Assembly: GCA_002778195.1 (NCBI GenBank)
Contig: PCDI01000004.1
Span: forward strand, 2,126,418-2,190,417
DNA length: 64,000 nucleotides
Direction: 5' to 3'
Source of the DNA: Raffaelea ambrosiae
Taxonomy: Eukaryota > Ascomycota > Sordariomycetes > Ophiostomatales > Ophiostomataceae
Below the pieces are notes generated by a model. The model did no database searches, was not told the DNA's origin, and saw only the letters and a program-made list of their open reading frames with translations. Position 1 is the first letter of the stretch; every line of letters begins with the position of its first letter. A program made the position numbers and the translations under genes. Of this stretch, positions 38,951 through 50,840 are shown in pieces.

Positions 38951-41900
38951 GGCGGGCGGCAGGGCTGGCACGGCTAGCCGTCCCCTGGCGTTGTGTAGGC
39001 GTGTTCAGATGTGTGCAGTGTCGGCGCCGGAGGCGGGCCGCGTGCTCCGTTTTGCTTGCTTGCAGGTGCGCAGATTAAGCTGTGCCGACTGGTGGTGGGT
39101 TCTTGAGCAGATTCATGGTCGTCTCCCGCGGTGGACAGCAGCACGATCACGAGGAGCGAGCGACCGGAGGCAGTGACAGCAGAGAGCAGGCTGCAGAGAG
39201 CAGGGAGCAGGGAGCAGGGAGCAGCAGAAGGGAGGGCAAGAAACGAGCACGGCAGAGGAGCAGGCTGGGGGTGGCGTCGCACAGGTTTCAAGGTCGAGGG
39301 CGGTGGCAATTTGAGGCCCGGCAGCAAAAGAGAGGGCGAAAAGTTGGGGCGGGGATGGAGCTGTTGGGTGACGCAACGGGCAGGAGGCTGTTGACGGGAG
39401 CTTGCTGATGGCCAAAGTGCCTGACCCGGCAGCTGTGGAGCGCGGTAGGCGTTCGTGTGGTTCTGGCCCGGTTGTGTTGTTGATCGGCCAAACTGCAGGT
39501 TTTCTGGAGGCAGACGTCCCTCCAAGAGATCCGACCCACGGGAATTGCGAAGCGGTGCGGATAGGTAGCAGCTTTAGCGCGGCTCTGCCTTTACTCAGCA
39601 CAGTCGCAGGCACTCTGTGCGGGCAGCTCTTGCGGCATGCGAGCTTGGGCGTGCGAGATAGACGTCAGATGGCGCTAGGCGAGGCCGCCGTTTTTCGGCC
39701 AGAACGTTCGACCGTTGCCCGCGCTGCCAAAGACACCCGCAGCTTCTAGTATGCAGTCCCGTATATGGATGACTTCCGTTGCCGTGTGTCTTGGGGAGGC
39801 GGTCGAGGGTGTCCCGCGTCTTCGAAGACAGCTTTTGGGTATCGTTTCGGCTCGTTTTGCTGCTTTTTTTGCTTTCTTTGTCTGAGACTCGGGGGCCAGG
39901 CGGCGAAACAAAAGAAATAGTCGGGCGAACTAGTCATTCTACAGAATCCTCTGGGCTTCCTATTACAGAAGGAGCGACCGTCTGGTTTTAAGGAACTGGG
40001 GAAGGAGCGACCAAGCAAGGTAGGGCCGATTTTCGAATGGGATAACTAACCATTGCTATGCAATACCTGCCCTACCCTCCACGCCAGCTGCACCCAGCCG
40101 CAGGCCATCGATTGCCGACGCCATCGTTGGGGCGGTGCTTTCCATGACGGTATTTCTGTGCGGTCAGATGTGTGGCGGGTGGTGAACTGCATATCAGAGA
40201 TGAACTCGGTGGTGCATTTTTCTGTATCAGACAGACAGGATGACGGGCGTCGGCAATGATGCCTGGTCCTGCGCTGAACCAACACATGCACTGCAACTTG
40301 CCGGCGATTCCTTCGACGTTGGTGGTCTGATGGATCTGATGGAAGCGGTGGATGCCTGCTGCCACACAAGGACCGACCCCAACTTGAAGCTGAAACTCGC
40401 TAATTGCAGGTTGCCATATTTAGATCGCCCCAGGATGGCAGGTCTGGCCTGGCACTCTCACGCAGCTTCGAGCCGAGGTGGTCCATCTAGGCTCCCCACG
40501 ACATTTCCAACTGCCTCAATCGCTTGCGCGATTCGGCCCAGAAGCAGAGACTACCGAATATCACTGACCGCAATGGACGCCGTTTTACGACCTGCCATTT
40601 CCTGGAAGCTTCGCGTGCATCTGTCGCCAGATATCAAGGCATCTGAGGCTCGGCCAGCAGCCAGCAGAGAACGCGTACCCAATCGTCGTGCATGCAGCAC
40701 TCTCCGTCATCAAACGTGACAAGCGGTGACTGGAGCATCATTTTGACGCCTTTCCAAGTCCACGTGGCCGACGATAACACGGATTTGGCAGTTTGCAATA
40801 AAAACCAGCGTGATCTACCAGATGCAAACTACGAGTACTGTTGGCTGCTGCTTCCCCCGGCACTATGCATCAAAAACTAACAGAGAGCGGCCACACTGGG
40901 AAAACTCTCTGCTTATGGCACTGCGGCCTCAGGAGCCGTGTATCTTACCAGTTTTAATTGTGCGATACATAGCAGTTCGACCACACCGACGTACTTGTTG
41001 TCGAGAAGAACATTCTGGTTCGCGCGAGAATGCTGCAATTCCTTACTCGGATATGCAATCGCAATCGTAGGATATCTCTCCTGTGTGGCCACGGACTTGA
41101 CGCCGGAATTTCTTGTAGGATTGCCATTTGGTCTTGCCGCTGAACTGGAGACCCTCCTCGCCGATTGCACCCTTTCCATGATGAAGATAATTCACAATGG
41201 AAATGTTCAAATGCATTGCATTCTGCCATATACCTTCGGGCCTCTTTGACCATCGTGGAAGGCCCCTACCTACCACATTCTTCCGAAGGTTCGAACTCGG
41301 CCAGCAACGACCGAATATCGGCAAGATTGACTGGTCTCCAAGATACAGAAGCTTGCCGGTTACTGGGGACGATATCTTTGCACATCACGCCAATTCTTTC
41401 CTGGGCTGATTTATCCCGGGGCGGATTGGATGGCTTCTGAAAACGTAGCCACCTCGCCTTCTTGGTTATAGGAGCAAGAGCATCATCGAAGAGTTGGCAG
41501 ATGTGAGGTGCAGTTGTAGACTTTGCAGGCGAATTGATTTTGGATTTGGACTGCTGGTGTTTCTGGGTTAGCACATGGCCAAGAGAGACCCGCGCGACTG
41601 AGAAAGCCAAACGGCCGAAAGTACGTGATCGTCAATTGGTTTCCTTATTTCTTATTTTATAACGTCTCTGTTCTTTCTTGTGGTGTCCTGGCGCAGCAGG
41701 AAAGGAAAGCTGTTTGAGGCTTTTTTGATACCCCAATGTTTACCCCGAACACTCTCTGTTCCATTGTCTGAGTGATGAGTCTCGGTAGGAAGCGGAGAGA
41801 AATCTAAGAAATTGATGACACCCAAGATAACTCAGCGGTTGAAAGAACCGGACAGGATTTCGAATGACAGCTCGATCTAATAGGGGAAAAAAAAGAGCCC

Positions 41901-42422
41901 TTTGCTTGCTATTTATCCACTGAGTTCTACTTTATCTTTTCTCCTTATATTTCTACGAGCACAGAAAAGAAATAATAAAAACGAGGAACAAAAAAAAAAG
42001 GTCAGAACAAGCCCAGCTAGACCTACAGAGAGCAAAAGCAACAGGTGACATAGGAGTCTTGCATGCACCCATCTTGGTCTTCTTCGACTCCTGACTTCAT
42101 TATTTGGATGCTGTTGTGTCGCAACATCTTTTCTTATTCTCTTCTGCTTTTTATTTCGTCACTTGACGCTGCTGAATCGACCACCTCTTCGCTTTGCTGA
42201 ACTTCTATCACGATCGTGTCTCCTTTTTATCAACCTCTGGTCTCTAATATCGGGGCAACTATAAAAGCGCGGAAAAACAGGAGGAACATTAGGAAGAGTC
42301 GGGGGAACAGGGAGGAGGAGATTGGGGTTTGAAGAGGGAGAGAGAGAGAGAGAGAGAGATAGAGAGAAAGAAGGGGTGCGCGTGTGTGTTATCGTCATCT
42401 TCCCTTATCCTCGTTGTGTTAT
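38951..42422. other. Intergenic upstream of the histidine kinase gene
   Basis: The first 0.8 kb is probably the promoter and 5' UTR of the histidine kinase gene, with GA-rich short repeats near 39180-39240. A TATCTTAC motif is at 40941-40948 and TACGAGTA at 40830-40837. A (GA)n tract lies at about 42339-42359, near the 3' end of the mutase gene. One doubtful coding remnant is listed separately; otherwise I see nothing supportable. Confidence 0.5.
41260..41637 (-). pseudogene. Possible coding remnant, unidentified
   Basis: An open frame on the - strand runs from just after a stop near 41640 to a stop near 41266. It reads plausible, non-repetitive protein (for example APHICQLFDDALAPITKKAR and PVNLADIRSLLAEFEPSEE). 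It lacks an ATG near its start, and a GTAGGT after EEC could be a donor leading to a second open stretch at 40913-41179. I recognise no family. It may be a fragment of a decayed gene or chance; neighbouring frames on both strands are equally open for short distances. Confidence 0.25.
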
Positions 42423-44463
42423 TCATTTGGCCTGCCGCGAAGACTTGCGCGCGTGGCCGCTGCCGCTGGTGGACACCTTGGACGAGGCACGCTCGCGCGT
42501 GGGGACCTCCTCCTTGATGGTAGCACTGCTGCTGCTGCTGCCGAAGGCGAAGCTTTGGTTCAGACGGCGCTCGGTATTCTTGCGGCCGTTGACAAAGTCC
42601 GGGTAGTTGAGGGTCAGCTCGACAGCGCCGTTGACAATGTGGTCGACGGCCTCGACACCGAGCATGAAGGAGTGGTCCTGGTTGCCGACTTCGTAGCGCC
42701 AGCTGCCGAAGCGGCCGCGCGACAGGATGTCCTTGTCCTGGAGCTTGGGCAGCAGCTGCTGGAGGGCGCCCTCGCGCTCGAGAGCGGGCGTGGGGTAGCC
42801 GTGGTCGAACTTGCGGTGGTAGGTGGAGACAATCTCGTCAGTGGACTTGATCATCTCGGTGTTGACCAGGCCCTGGATGCTGTCACGGATGAGGTTGGCC
42901 TCGTCAACGGGCTTCAGGCTGGACTGCGACACCTCCAGCATGATGGACCAGTAGGGGCCCTCCTGGGGCTCGGAGGAGGCGGGCTTGCTGCCGTCACCGA
43001 GCTGCAGGGTCGGTAGCTTGACGTCAGCCTGCGGCTGGTTGTAGGGCGAGTAGTTGGAGAAGATGGTGGCCCGGTAGAACGGGCAGTTGTCCTCAGGGAA
43101 GTAGAGCTGTATGCACCATGTTAGCACGGAAAGTCGGGAGAGAGGAAGGACAGCAGGCAAAAAAGAGAAAAGGAGAGCCCGGGACCTACCCAGCACTTGT
43201 CGCCAATGCGCTCAGGGCGCTCGCCGCGCAGGCCCACGCCAATGACGTGGGTGGACGAGTAGAACAGGTCCTTGGAGATGGAGATGAGCTCCTGGTCGCC
43301 CATCTTCTCGACCAGGTGGTCGACGGCCATGGTGTTGACGAGCTTGCCGTAGCCGATGGTGGTGCCGTCGGCCAGAGTGACAGTCTTCGCATCGGCGTCG
43401 ACCTTGGTGACCTCGCCCTTCTTGCCGAAGCGCTTCTTCTCCTTGGGCAGAGTCTCGGCAACGGCGATCCAGATGCCGCCAGTGCCGTCGCGGGCAGGGA
43501 AGCGGAAGGTGGCGTTGGGGCCCCAGTTGCCGGCGGTCTTGTTGAGGATGACATTGCGGACACAGGTCTTGACGTCAGGGGCGGCAACGCGCTCGCCGAG
43601 CCACTGGCACTGCATCTTGGTGGTGGGCACAGCCCAGACCTTGTAGTTGTAGGGGCGCATAAAGATCTCGTTGATGCCCTTGCCGCTGGTGCGCAGCAGC
43701 CACTCGTCAAAGTTGGTGGGCTTGGTGTTGGAGACGCGAGCCTCGAGCGAAGCCTCGATGAGGCCGTCGATGCACTTCACCTGGTCGTCCTTGGGCAGGA
43801 TGGCGATGTTGTTCTGGAAGGGGTACGGCACCCACAGGCCGCGGTAGCGGACATAGGACACACGCTGGTGGTGGTACCAGTCCTCCTCCTTGGGCAGGGC
43901 TTCGTCGAGGCAGTCGTCAAAGTACTTGTAGTGCGAGAAGATGACATGGCCACCGACGTCGTAGAGCTAGAGTGCGGGAGAAGGGACATGTCAGGTGGTG
44001 TTGCTCGCGAATGGCGCATTGGGGCCATAATGGAGAACATGAGGGGAGAATGGAGGGAGGGGGAGCAGAAACATACGAATCCCTCAGGGGTGACGTCGGT
44101 CGAGGCCAGACCGCCAGCCTTGTCGCTGGCATCGACAATGAGCCAAGACGGGCCGTTCTGCAAGGCGGGCAAGCAAGTCAGCAAGAGCGCATGGGAGGGC
44201 AGGGAGGAGGGGCACAAGCAGCAAGGAGGGCGTGCGTGCCTATGTTCCTGCGGACAGGACGTACAATGTGGTTCAGACGCTTGGCAGCACCCAGACCAGT
44301 CGGTCCGGCGCCGATGACGAGAACGTCGACGTTGCTACACGGGGAGGACGAAGTCAGCACTGGCGGTAGTTGACATTGGTCGCCCATGGGCAGGACCAGA
44401 GGCAGGGGGGCGACGAGGAAGAGCAGCCGCGCTCGCGGGTAAAACATACATATCAGCAACCAT
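42423..44463 (-). CDS. ugmA: UDP-galactopyranose mutase
   Basis: FAD-dependent flavoenzyme that converts UDP-galactopyranose to UDP-galactofuranose, the donor for galactofuranose in fungal cell-wall glycans; cytosolic. Exons: 44463..44450, 44334..44265, 44157..44077, 43966..43190, 43106..42423, giving 541 residues with every phase closing. The first exon is only 14 nt (MVAD plus two bases), and exon 2 completes the dinucleotide-binding motif VLVIGAGPTGLG (Gly13, Gly15, Gly18). Other family blocks are DVGGHVIFSHYKYFDD, RYRGLWVPYPFQNNI, WAVPTTKMQCQWLGERV and GRFGSWRYEVGNQDHS, the last near the flavin and substrate site. The protein is about 30 residues longer than Aspergillus homologues, mainly through a Ser/Lys-rich C-terminal tail. 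The next gene upstream on the same strand is a kinase-like gene, then a sugar-nucleotide-type transporter on the other strand. Confidence 0.96.
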
Positions 44464-46963
44464 GGTCAAGAGCGGTCAGCGTAGAGGGCGGGGTTGGAGA
44501 GGTGCTGGAGAAGCCTAGGAGGAAGACGTTCGTGATGCAGCGTTTGTGCGATGAAGACGAGAACAAACGGGATCAAAAAGAAGCACACGGGAGCAGAATT
44601 GAAGCACAGAGACTGCACAGCAAGAGCCAAAGGAAGGATGCGAGACAGTCCCAAGGGAAAAAAACCTTTTGTGTGGTGGTTGCCCCGAGGCTGGACTGTT
44701 GCTGGGGGGAGGATGAAGAAAAGCAGCGAGTAGGGACACCTCCTTTTGGCCCTAGCGACGGCAGACGTGTGTATTGCGTTTCAATTGGCGATGGGTTGTT
44801 GGCGGGGGCATAATTACACAATAGTTAGTTAGCACTCAGAGCAGCGTCTGGGTCTGGCTCTGCTAAAGTGGTAGTGCAGATAATACAGTGTAAGATATCT
44901 GTACGGTGTAAATATGGTAAGATACCTCATAGTCTTTAGGTGGTGTGGCGGTGACCAGCGGGATGGTGTGCAGGCATCGTAGTGGGCAAGCCTCCCCCAC
45001 TCCCCCTGGCGGCGCTAGCTTGTTGGCGGTGTGGGCTCGCCCTGGCCGATGCGTGCATGAAACGAAAAAAAAAATATGTTCTCCGAGACCTGCACGGACC
45101 TGCTGGGTCTATTTGGCCCTGATTCCTGTTTTTCGGCCTGGCTGCTTTTATTCCTTGCTTTACAACCTTCCTTTTGGTGTACCCGCCACTAATTTACTTT
45201 GCTCCCCACTCGAGCTATTTCTGGTTCGGCCAGTGGACGTGTCCATTCCACAGCGTGGCATTTTGGAGCCTCTTGGGAGGCTCTCTGCATGCTCGTACTC
45301 GTACATACGAGTAGCAGCAGGAAGGATACTCTGCCGATATGGGCACGCCTAGAGTTGGATTAGAGTTGAATTACAGTTGCACCAACGGGCCCGCCGCAGA
45401 GAGTGGCATAATCCCTATCTTGCAAATCTCTTCGTCATGTCGCAAGAGGGGGGGGTTGTTTTTGATTGCCTTGGTTGGGAATTAAAAGGGGCCGCGCCAG
45501 GAGGCAAAAAAGACCTTTGCCGCCCTTTCATGTTGGCCAGCAAGATTATGATCTCGTTTCCCAGTCCTGGATCTGCACGGTGGGAGCGTAGGAGCCGCCG
45601 GCGGCCCTGCCAGTCCAAGCCGTGTTCGTATCTGCACCTGCCCTCGTCGAAACGGAGCATTCCTGATTTGTATCCGTTTGCAATGGGTTCATACAGCCGA
45701 CGCATGCACACCATGTCGGCTGCTGCCCCCTGCTGCCCCCTTTACGGGACGGAGCGGATGTGCCTGAATGCCCCTCTGTGGCTGTCTAAATTGGTGTGCA
45801 CTGTAGCTGACCAGCCCCAAGGCAAACACTACCGCTAGCACTATGTATATTACTCGTAGTCTTGTCCATATCGCAGGCTCATGACGCCGGTCTCACCACT
45901 ATACTACGTACTCGTATGTACATGTACTCTGTATGTCAGACGCTTGAAGGCAAGGCACATCCAACCATCTCGGCACGCCAAGAGCTGGAAAGACAGATCA
46001 TCTCGCAGGCAACCATCCACAGCAGCTGCAAGTCATCATCGACGAGCTCCTGAGCAACCTCCAAGGCTGTCTAGCGTGCGGTTCCCTGCATGCTGATGCG
46101 TGGTCTGTCCCGACAGATGCCTGCCAAGCACACGGCGATCACAGAGGTGTGGGACAACATGTCAGGGCTGACGGGGCCGAGATGTATGGGTATCTACCCA
46201 GGAGATCCCAGAGACCCAAGACGCCCAAGAGATGCTTGAATGCTTGGTGTTGCTCTTGGTGCTTCTCTTGGTGCTTCTCTTGGTGCTTTTCTTGGTGCTT
46301 TTCTTGGATCTCGCTCTTGGTATGGAAAATGGAAATACTGGTCTTGGACTCGTGCCTCCCGCTCTCCCGTACAACCGTAAGCAGCTCTCGTCCATTCGTC
46401 CCGGGCAGGGCGAAAATAGCCGATGCGGATCAACTGTGCCGTGCCATTTTGGCAGACAGCGTGCAGATTTGTTCGCCCAGTGTCCGTCGCCCTGGTCGCC
46501 CGTTGGCTGACGTCCATAGTAACAAAACTACGCGTTCCTACACCGTAAGCCTTAAAAATGGGAACAACGGCACCAGCCAGGAACAGGCGCCTGCATGCTG
46601 TAGCAAGGTTTAGGGAGAAGGGAGAAGAGCCGGACCAGATACAATCTTTACCTGATGCGGGCTCCGTTGCCAAGACCAAGTCTTGGCAACCTCCCCTAGG
46701 CGCAAAGCCGCCGCCGGGACACACCAACGTCTTGCTAGTTGCATCAACCTCCCTATCTCCGCAATCTGGCCTAATACTTCGAACTCGACAGTCTATTCTG
46801 AAAAGCAAGTTTTTCTTTCTTGTTTCTAACGCCCTGCCGCTTGTATCTTGTACTCTATGGGGTATTTGTGTTCGTGTGTATGGATGAGTGTATCGTATGC
46901 ATGTGTATGTATGTGTGAGTGTGTGTGTGTGTGTGTCTATTTACCGGGAACAGGGGATACTAT
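44464..46963. other. Intergenic between ugmA and the kinase-like gene
   Basis: No gene is supported. Near 44890-44924 two GTAAGATA motifs lie 27 bases apart, and four TACTCGTA/TACGAGTA copies lie at 45296-45313, 45851-45858 and 45909-45916. The ugmA promoter should occupy the first few hundred bases. Confidence 0.5.
46251..46307. repeat. 12-bp minisatellite, TGCTTCTCTTGG type
   Basis: Four 12-base units (46260-46271, 46272-46283, 46284-46295, 46296-46307) follow a partial unit at 46251-46259. The first two full units are identical to each other, and the last two share one C-to-T change. Confidence 0.9.
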
Positions 46964-48180
46964 CTAACTCGGGTATGTGCATTCTTTCAACAAGGTCCAT
47001 CGTCTCCGCGGCCGTTTCGCATACACTTCCTGCAGCGCAGCCAATACCTCGGCCGCCGTCTTGAACGTCCCCTGCCAGCAGCCCAGGATCACGGCTCCAC
47101 AGTCCCACTGGGACACGCCGGGAAACCGTTTCGCACGCACGAGAGCTTCGATCTTAGCGGCGTCCTTGTCGTCTTTGAATTCGGCGTACGGCTGCTTGCC
47201 AGCCATGATAAAGTACAACACGGAGCCGAGGGCAAAGAGGTCGTCACGGATCTCGACGGGCCGCATCCAGCTCCAGTCGGGCGGCAGATAGCGAGGGCCC
47301 GGCGTGACGGTCGGCACGGAGCCGTCCAGGGAGCTGCCAGCAAAATCGCTGATATGCAGGTGCAAGTTCTTGTCCAGCAGGAAATTGCGCGGCGTCGCGT
47401 CGCAATGGATCACATTGGCGGCATGCAGCGCCTGCATGGCCGAAGCAGCCTCGAGCGTCCACTGCTGGCGCATCTCGAGCGTGGCGGTCTTGCCGCGCAG
47501 AACCTCGCCGCGCCGGCGCACCGCAAACGGGTCGCCCTTGAGGTACGCCTCGAGGTTTCCAGCCTCCATGTTCTCGAGCGTCAGACAGCACGTCTCCGGG
47601 TCCCACGCGATCAGCCGGGGCACGTACGGGCAGTTGCGCAGCCGCTGGTAGACTTCAGCCTCGATTCTCATGTTGCGTCGCCGGCTTTCCTCGACGTCGG
47701 GCTGGTATGGGTTCGGCCGCGGGTACTTGACCACGTCGCCGGACAGCAGCCGCTCGACGTGTGCCGTGCCGCCGCGCGCTACACATGTGCCCTTGGTGAC
47801 ATAGCAGATGGTGCCCGATGGCACATCCTGGGGGATCTCGTACGCCGAATCCGGCCAGTCTGGGTGGGCATCGCGTGCCCACGAGCCCGGGATGGGAATA
47901 TACGTGTTGTGGCAGCGCGGGGGCGTCGGAGGTTTCTGCGGCTTCTGTGGGAGTTCCCAGTTAAAATCACAAGCTCCACTGCCACAGACAGATATCTTAC
48001 ATTCCTCTCACAACTATCTTACACGGTGCAAAACAACAGGGCCAAACCCCTCCCCCGGTGTAACTACTTTGTACTTACATTGGCCTCCTTGGGCTGTCGA
48101 CCTAGGAGCTTGAAGACCCCATGTCGGAGATCGGCTAGTCGCGAAACGGCAAGCCACCAGGATGTCGCAAGGAATGGCAT
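46964..48180 (-). CDS. Small protein-kinase-like protein
   Basis: Model: exons 48180..48079 and 47944..46964, 360 residues. The 134-nt intron has a GTAAGT donor and CACAG acceptor and joins in phase 0 after EAN. The N-terminus begins MPFLATSWWLAV. The kinase-like fold shows the lysine in VVKYP (Lys107), RIEAEVYQRL for helix C, the catalytic loop IHCDATPRNFLL (Asp216) and DFAGSS in place of DFG (Asp234), then RDDLFALGSVLYFIMAGKQPY. The key Lys and both Asp are kept, so it may be active, but HCD and DFA are unusual and it resembles the orphan kinase-like proteins common in filamentous fungi. Substrate and pathway are unknown. Its intron contains two TATCTTAC motifs. Confidence 0.85.
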
Positions 48181-50840
48181 CCGTAGAAGGCGTGTCGCCA
48201 ACGAGCATGGACAAGGGTTCCCGTAATAAGCGATGGCAAGCCGAACGGTGTCAACGGTGCAGCGGCGGGTCGAGAGCGGGTCGGGAGCGGGTCAGTTTTG
48301 CTGGCCGTGACCATGCAAAGGGACCGCCAAAAGCGTGGTCAGGTGACCTCGTGTAGAACTGGAAATAGGGAGAAGAATGGGGACTTGCAAATTCAGACAG
48401 TCTCGACAGAAGCTGTTCCCAGCAAACAGAAACGTCAAGACGCGCACATGTGAAGGCAATAAGCTCGTCTGCTATTTTGGTCTTGTCAGTGTTTCAGCGT
48501 CGCCCAAGGCTGCGAACAGAGAAAAGCATGCAATCCCCCTATTTTGTGCGTGCCAGTGAAAGTGGGCAGCTAATAATAACTTAATACTCACAGAGACCGA
48601 TAGACAGGTGCAGGACACAGGACACACGCTCGTCGCGTCCTTTTCCGTTATTTCAATGCTACCCAGTCACTTTAAGTACTCTCGTCTTTCTGCCTTCGTG
48701 GTCGCGTGTGACCCGTTGTCGGCCTTTGATCTGACTACGGCTCATTTTAACTTTAGCAAAGCTGAAGTAGCGGCAGCAAAAGTAAAAAATAAAAACAAAT
48801 AAAAGAGCCCCCTGTCATTGTCATAATCAACGCAAACGGCGATTTCGGTCGCCCCAAGCCCAAATCTGCAAAAAAGTCTGCCAAAACCTGGCAACGCTGG
48901 ATCTTACATCGTCCGAAAGGGCCAAGGTGGTGCATACGCGTCACAGGCTAGCTGGTTTTATTCTATTTAGCCTCCTTTGGGCGCGCGACGATGACTGAGT
49001 TTGGTGGAAGCGCCTTCCCCCCAGTGGTTTGTAAAGATCAAGACTGAGCAAGAATTGGCCCAGCAGATGACTGGCTTGCAGCGAAGGAGCTCGTTAGCCT
49101 CCGGGCGGAGTGGCAGGAACGCACACAGTATACGAATTGAGACTGGCGGGCCAAGCCTATTCTGCATTATCTTAATTTTTATTTCGGCTGGTGCTCGTGG
49201 TATCTAGAAAAAGACTCCTGGCAGCCCAAAAGAGCAAGACCGCACCAGCGACATTCCCAACACAGCGAACGAGGGCGACTGGATTTCAATAGCGGGATTT
49301 GCTTCATCGGAAAGCTGACTCCGCCAAACAAAACGAGGCCCAATCAACGGACGCGCAAAGAGTAAGAGCCATAGTATCGTGCTTTTTATTTAAGATATCT
49401 AACATGCATCTGATATTGCATAGCGTGAATGTCAGAGGCCTTGTGTGACAGGGTTGGGGGAAATTGGGGCAGTAGTAATGTCTTAAGACAAGTCGTTCTC
49501 CTAGGCCTTTTTGGAAGTTGGCCAGTATTAGTTATCATGGTAGCCCCCTTTTGGGACAGGCCAGTAGCCGTTCGCACGCCGTTTGGGTGCAACAGGCACA
49601 GATGGGGGGAGAACATGCAAGATACTATGTACAACAGGCAGAAGACGGTGCACACATGAAAGGAGAGGTGCACATTAATAAGGTGCAACACGAAACGGAA
49701 TACTGCCCGTACGACACACCCGCACAAGAACTAGAGCCTTCGGCAGTCTACCCACCGGTGCAGGGTAGGAGCCACCGTCGACGCCTTGGGAAGGTACCAC
49801 ACACCAACCGCTCACCTTGCATACTCGTAATACTTAGTACTTTGTAGCATTATTGGATATACGTCCACGTCGGCTGCTTGCCACCGTCTGCCGTTCTTCC
49901 TCTTTCTGACACTCCTTCCCTGATTTTGCCTGGGCGCCGTCTTCCGCACTTTCGCCGCACTCTTGCGTCAATGTTGGCTCTGAAGGCCGGCTCAGGGTTG
50001 GCGCAGGGTTGGCGGCGCAGACCCAGAGTTGGCCCCAATCGGCCCCAATTTCCAGCCCCTGGTCGCCAACTCCACCACGATTCCTTCTGCAACCTCTGGG
50101 CCTTGCCAAAGCCAATTTTTCGATTTTTTTAGACACGCCTTCCATTTCCCTTCGCTTTATTTTCTAGTTTTGCTCGTAGTCCGTGGCTATCCCTATCTTG
50201 CTTGCCTTCTCTCCCACCTGTCCTCAATGCATGTGCTTCTTCCCGTGCGACTTCCCCTTTTTTTCTGCTTTGCAATTACAGAGACTTGAAAGGTGGCTAG
50301 AAAGAGCAACTAAAAAAATCGTTCCCTCCTTCCCTTTGGTATCTTGCCTACTCTTTGTGTGCTCTTTCCCTCGCTGCCCTTCATTTCTACTTTTTTTGTC
50401 TTGTAACTAAGATACACGGTACGTGGCCCTCTTTTATTATTTCCTGCCCCCTTTGGATGCTGCATGCAAATCGTTCTGGGCCAGTCCACCCGCACGGCCT
50501 CGGTCAAGCTTTTTTGCTCACTGGTCGCGCCTGCCTCCTATTCCTTTTCCTGTGCCCCCCCCGCTCGCCTGCGCCAAGATTAAGAGACCAAACCTGTCCA
50601 CGCCTTTTCTCTCACACAAAAGCGGCATCATCGCGGACCGACGCGCGACTCGAGAGAAAACATTTTGCTGAAACCACAGTCTAGACGGCAACACCAAAAT
50701 CTTTGCCTTATCGCTAGGTCTCCCCATTTCTCACTGTTTCCAACACAGCACCCACGCTCGCTTTCTACGGTGCCAGTCTCTGCTCTCGTCCCCCATTCGA
50801 CCATCCTCTTTCTCCTTCAATACGAACTATCGGCTTCAAC
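48181..50840. other. Intergenic between divergent kinase-like and transporter genes
   Basis: This 2.7-kb stretch lies between two gene starts. The last 0.9 kb is pyrimidine-rich on the + strand and is likely promoter and leader of the transporter gene. A TACTCGTA motif is at 49822-49829. I see no gene. Confidence 0.55.

Noticed and set aside
41820..41880. tRNA-like D-arm and TTCGAAT sequence
   Set aside because: The spacing is too short for a full tRNA, no acceptor stem pairs, and no anticodon arm is present.
43118..44317. 399-residue open frame on the + strand across ugmA
   Set aside because: Antisense shadow: the - strand exons give an unmistakable mutase with correct splice phases.
46919..48226. 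435-residue open frame on the + strand over the kinase-like gene
   Set aside because: Composition is that of reversed codons, and the - strand frame carries the kinase motifs.
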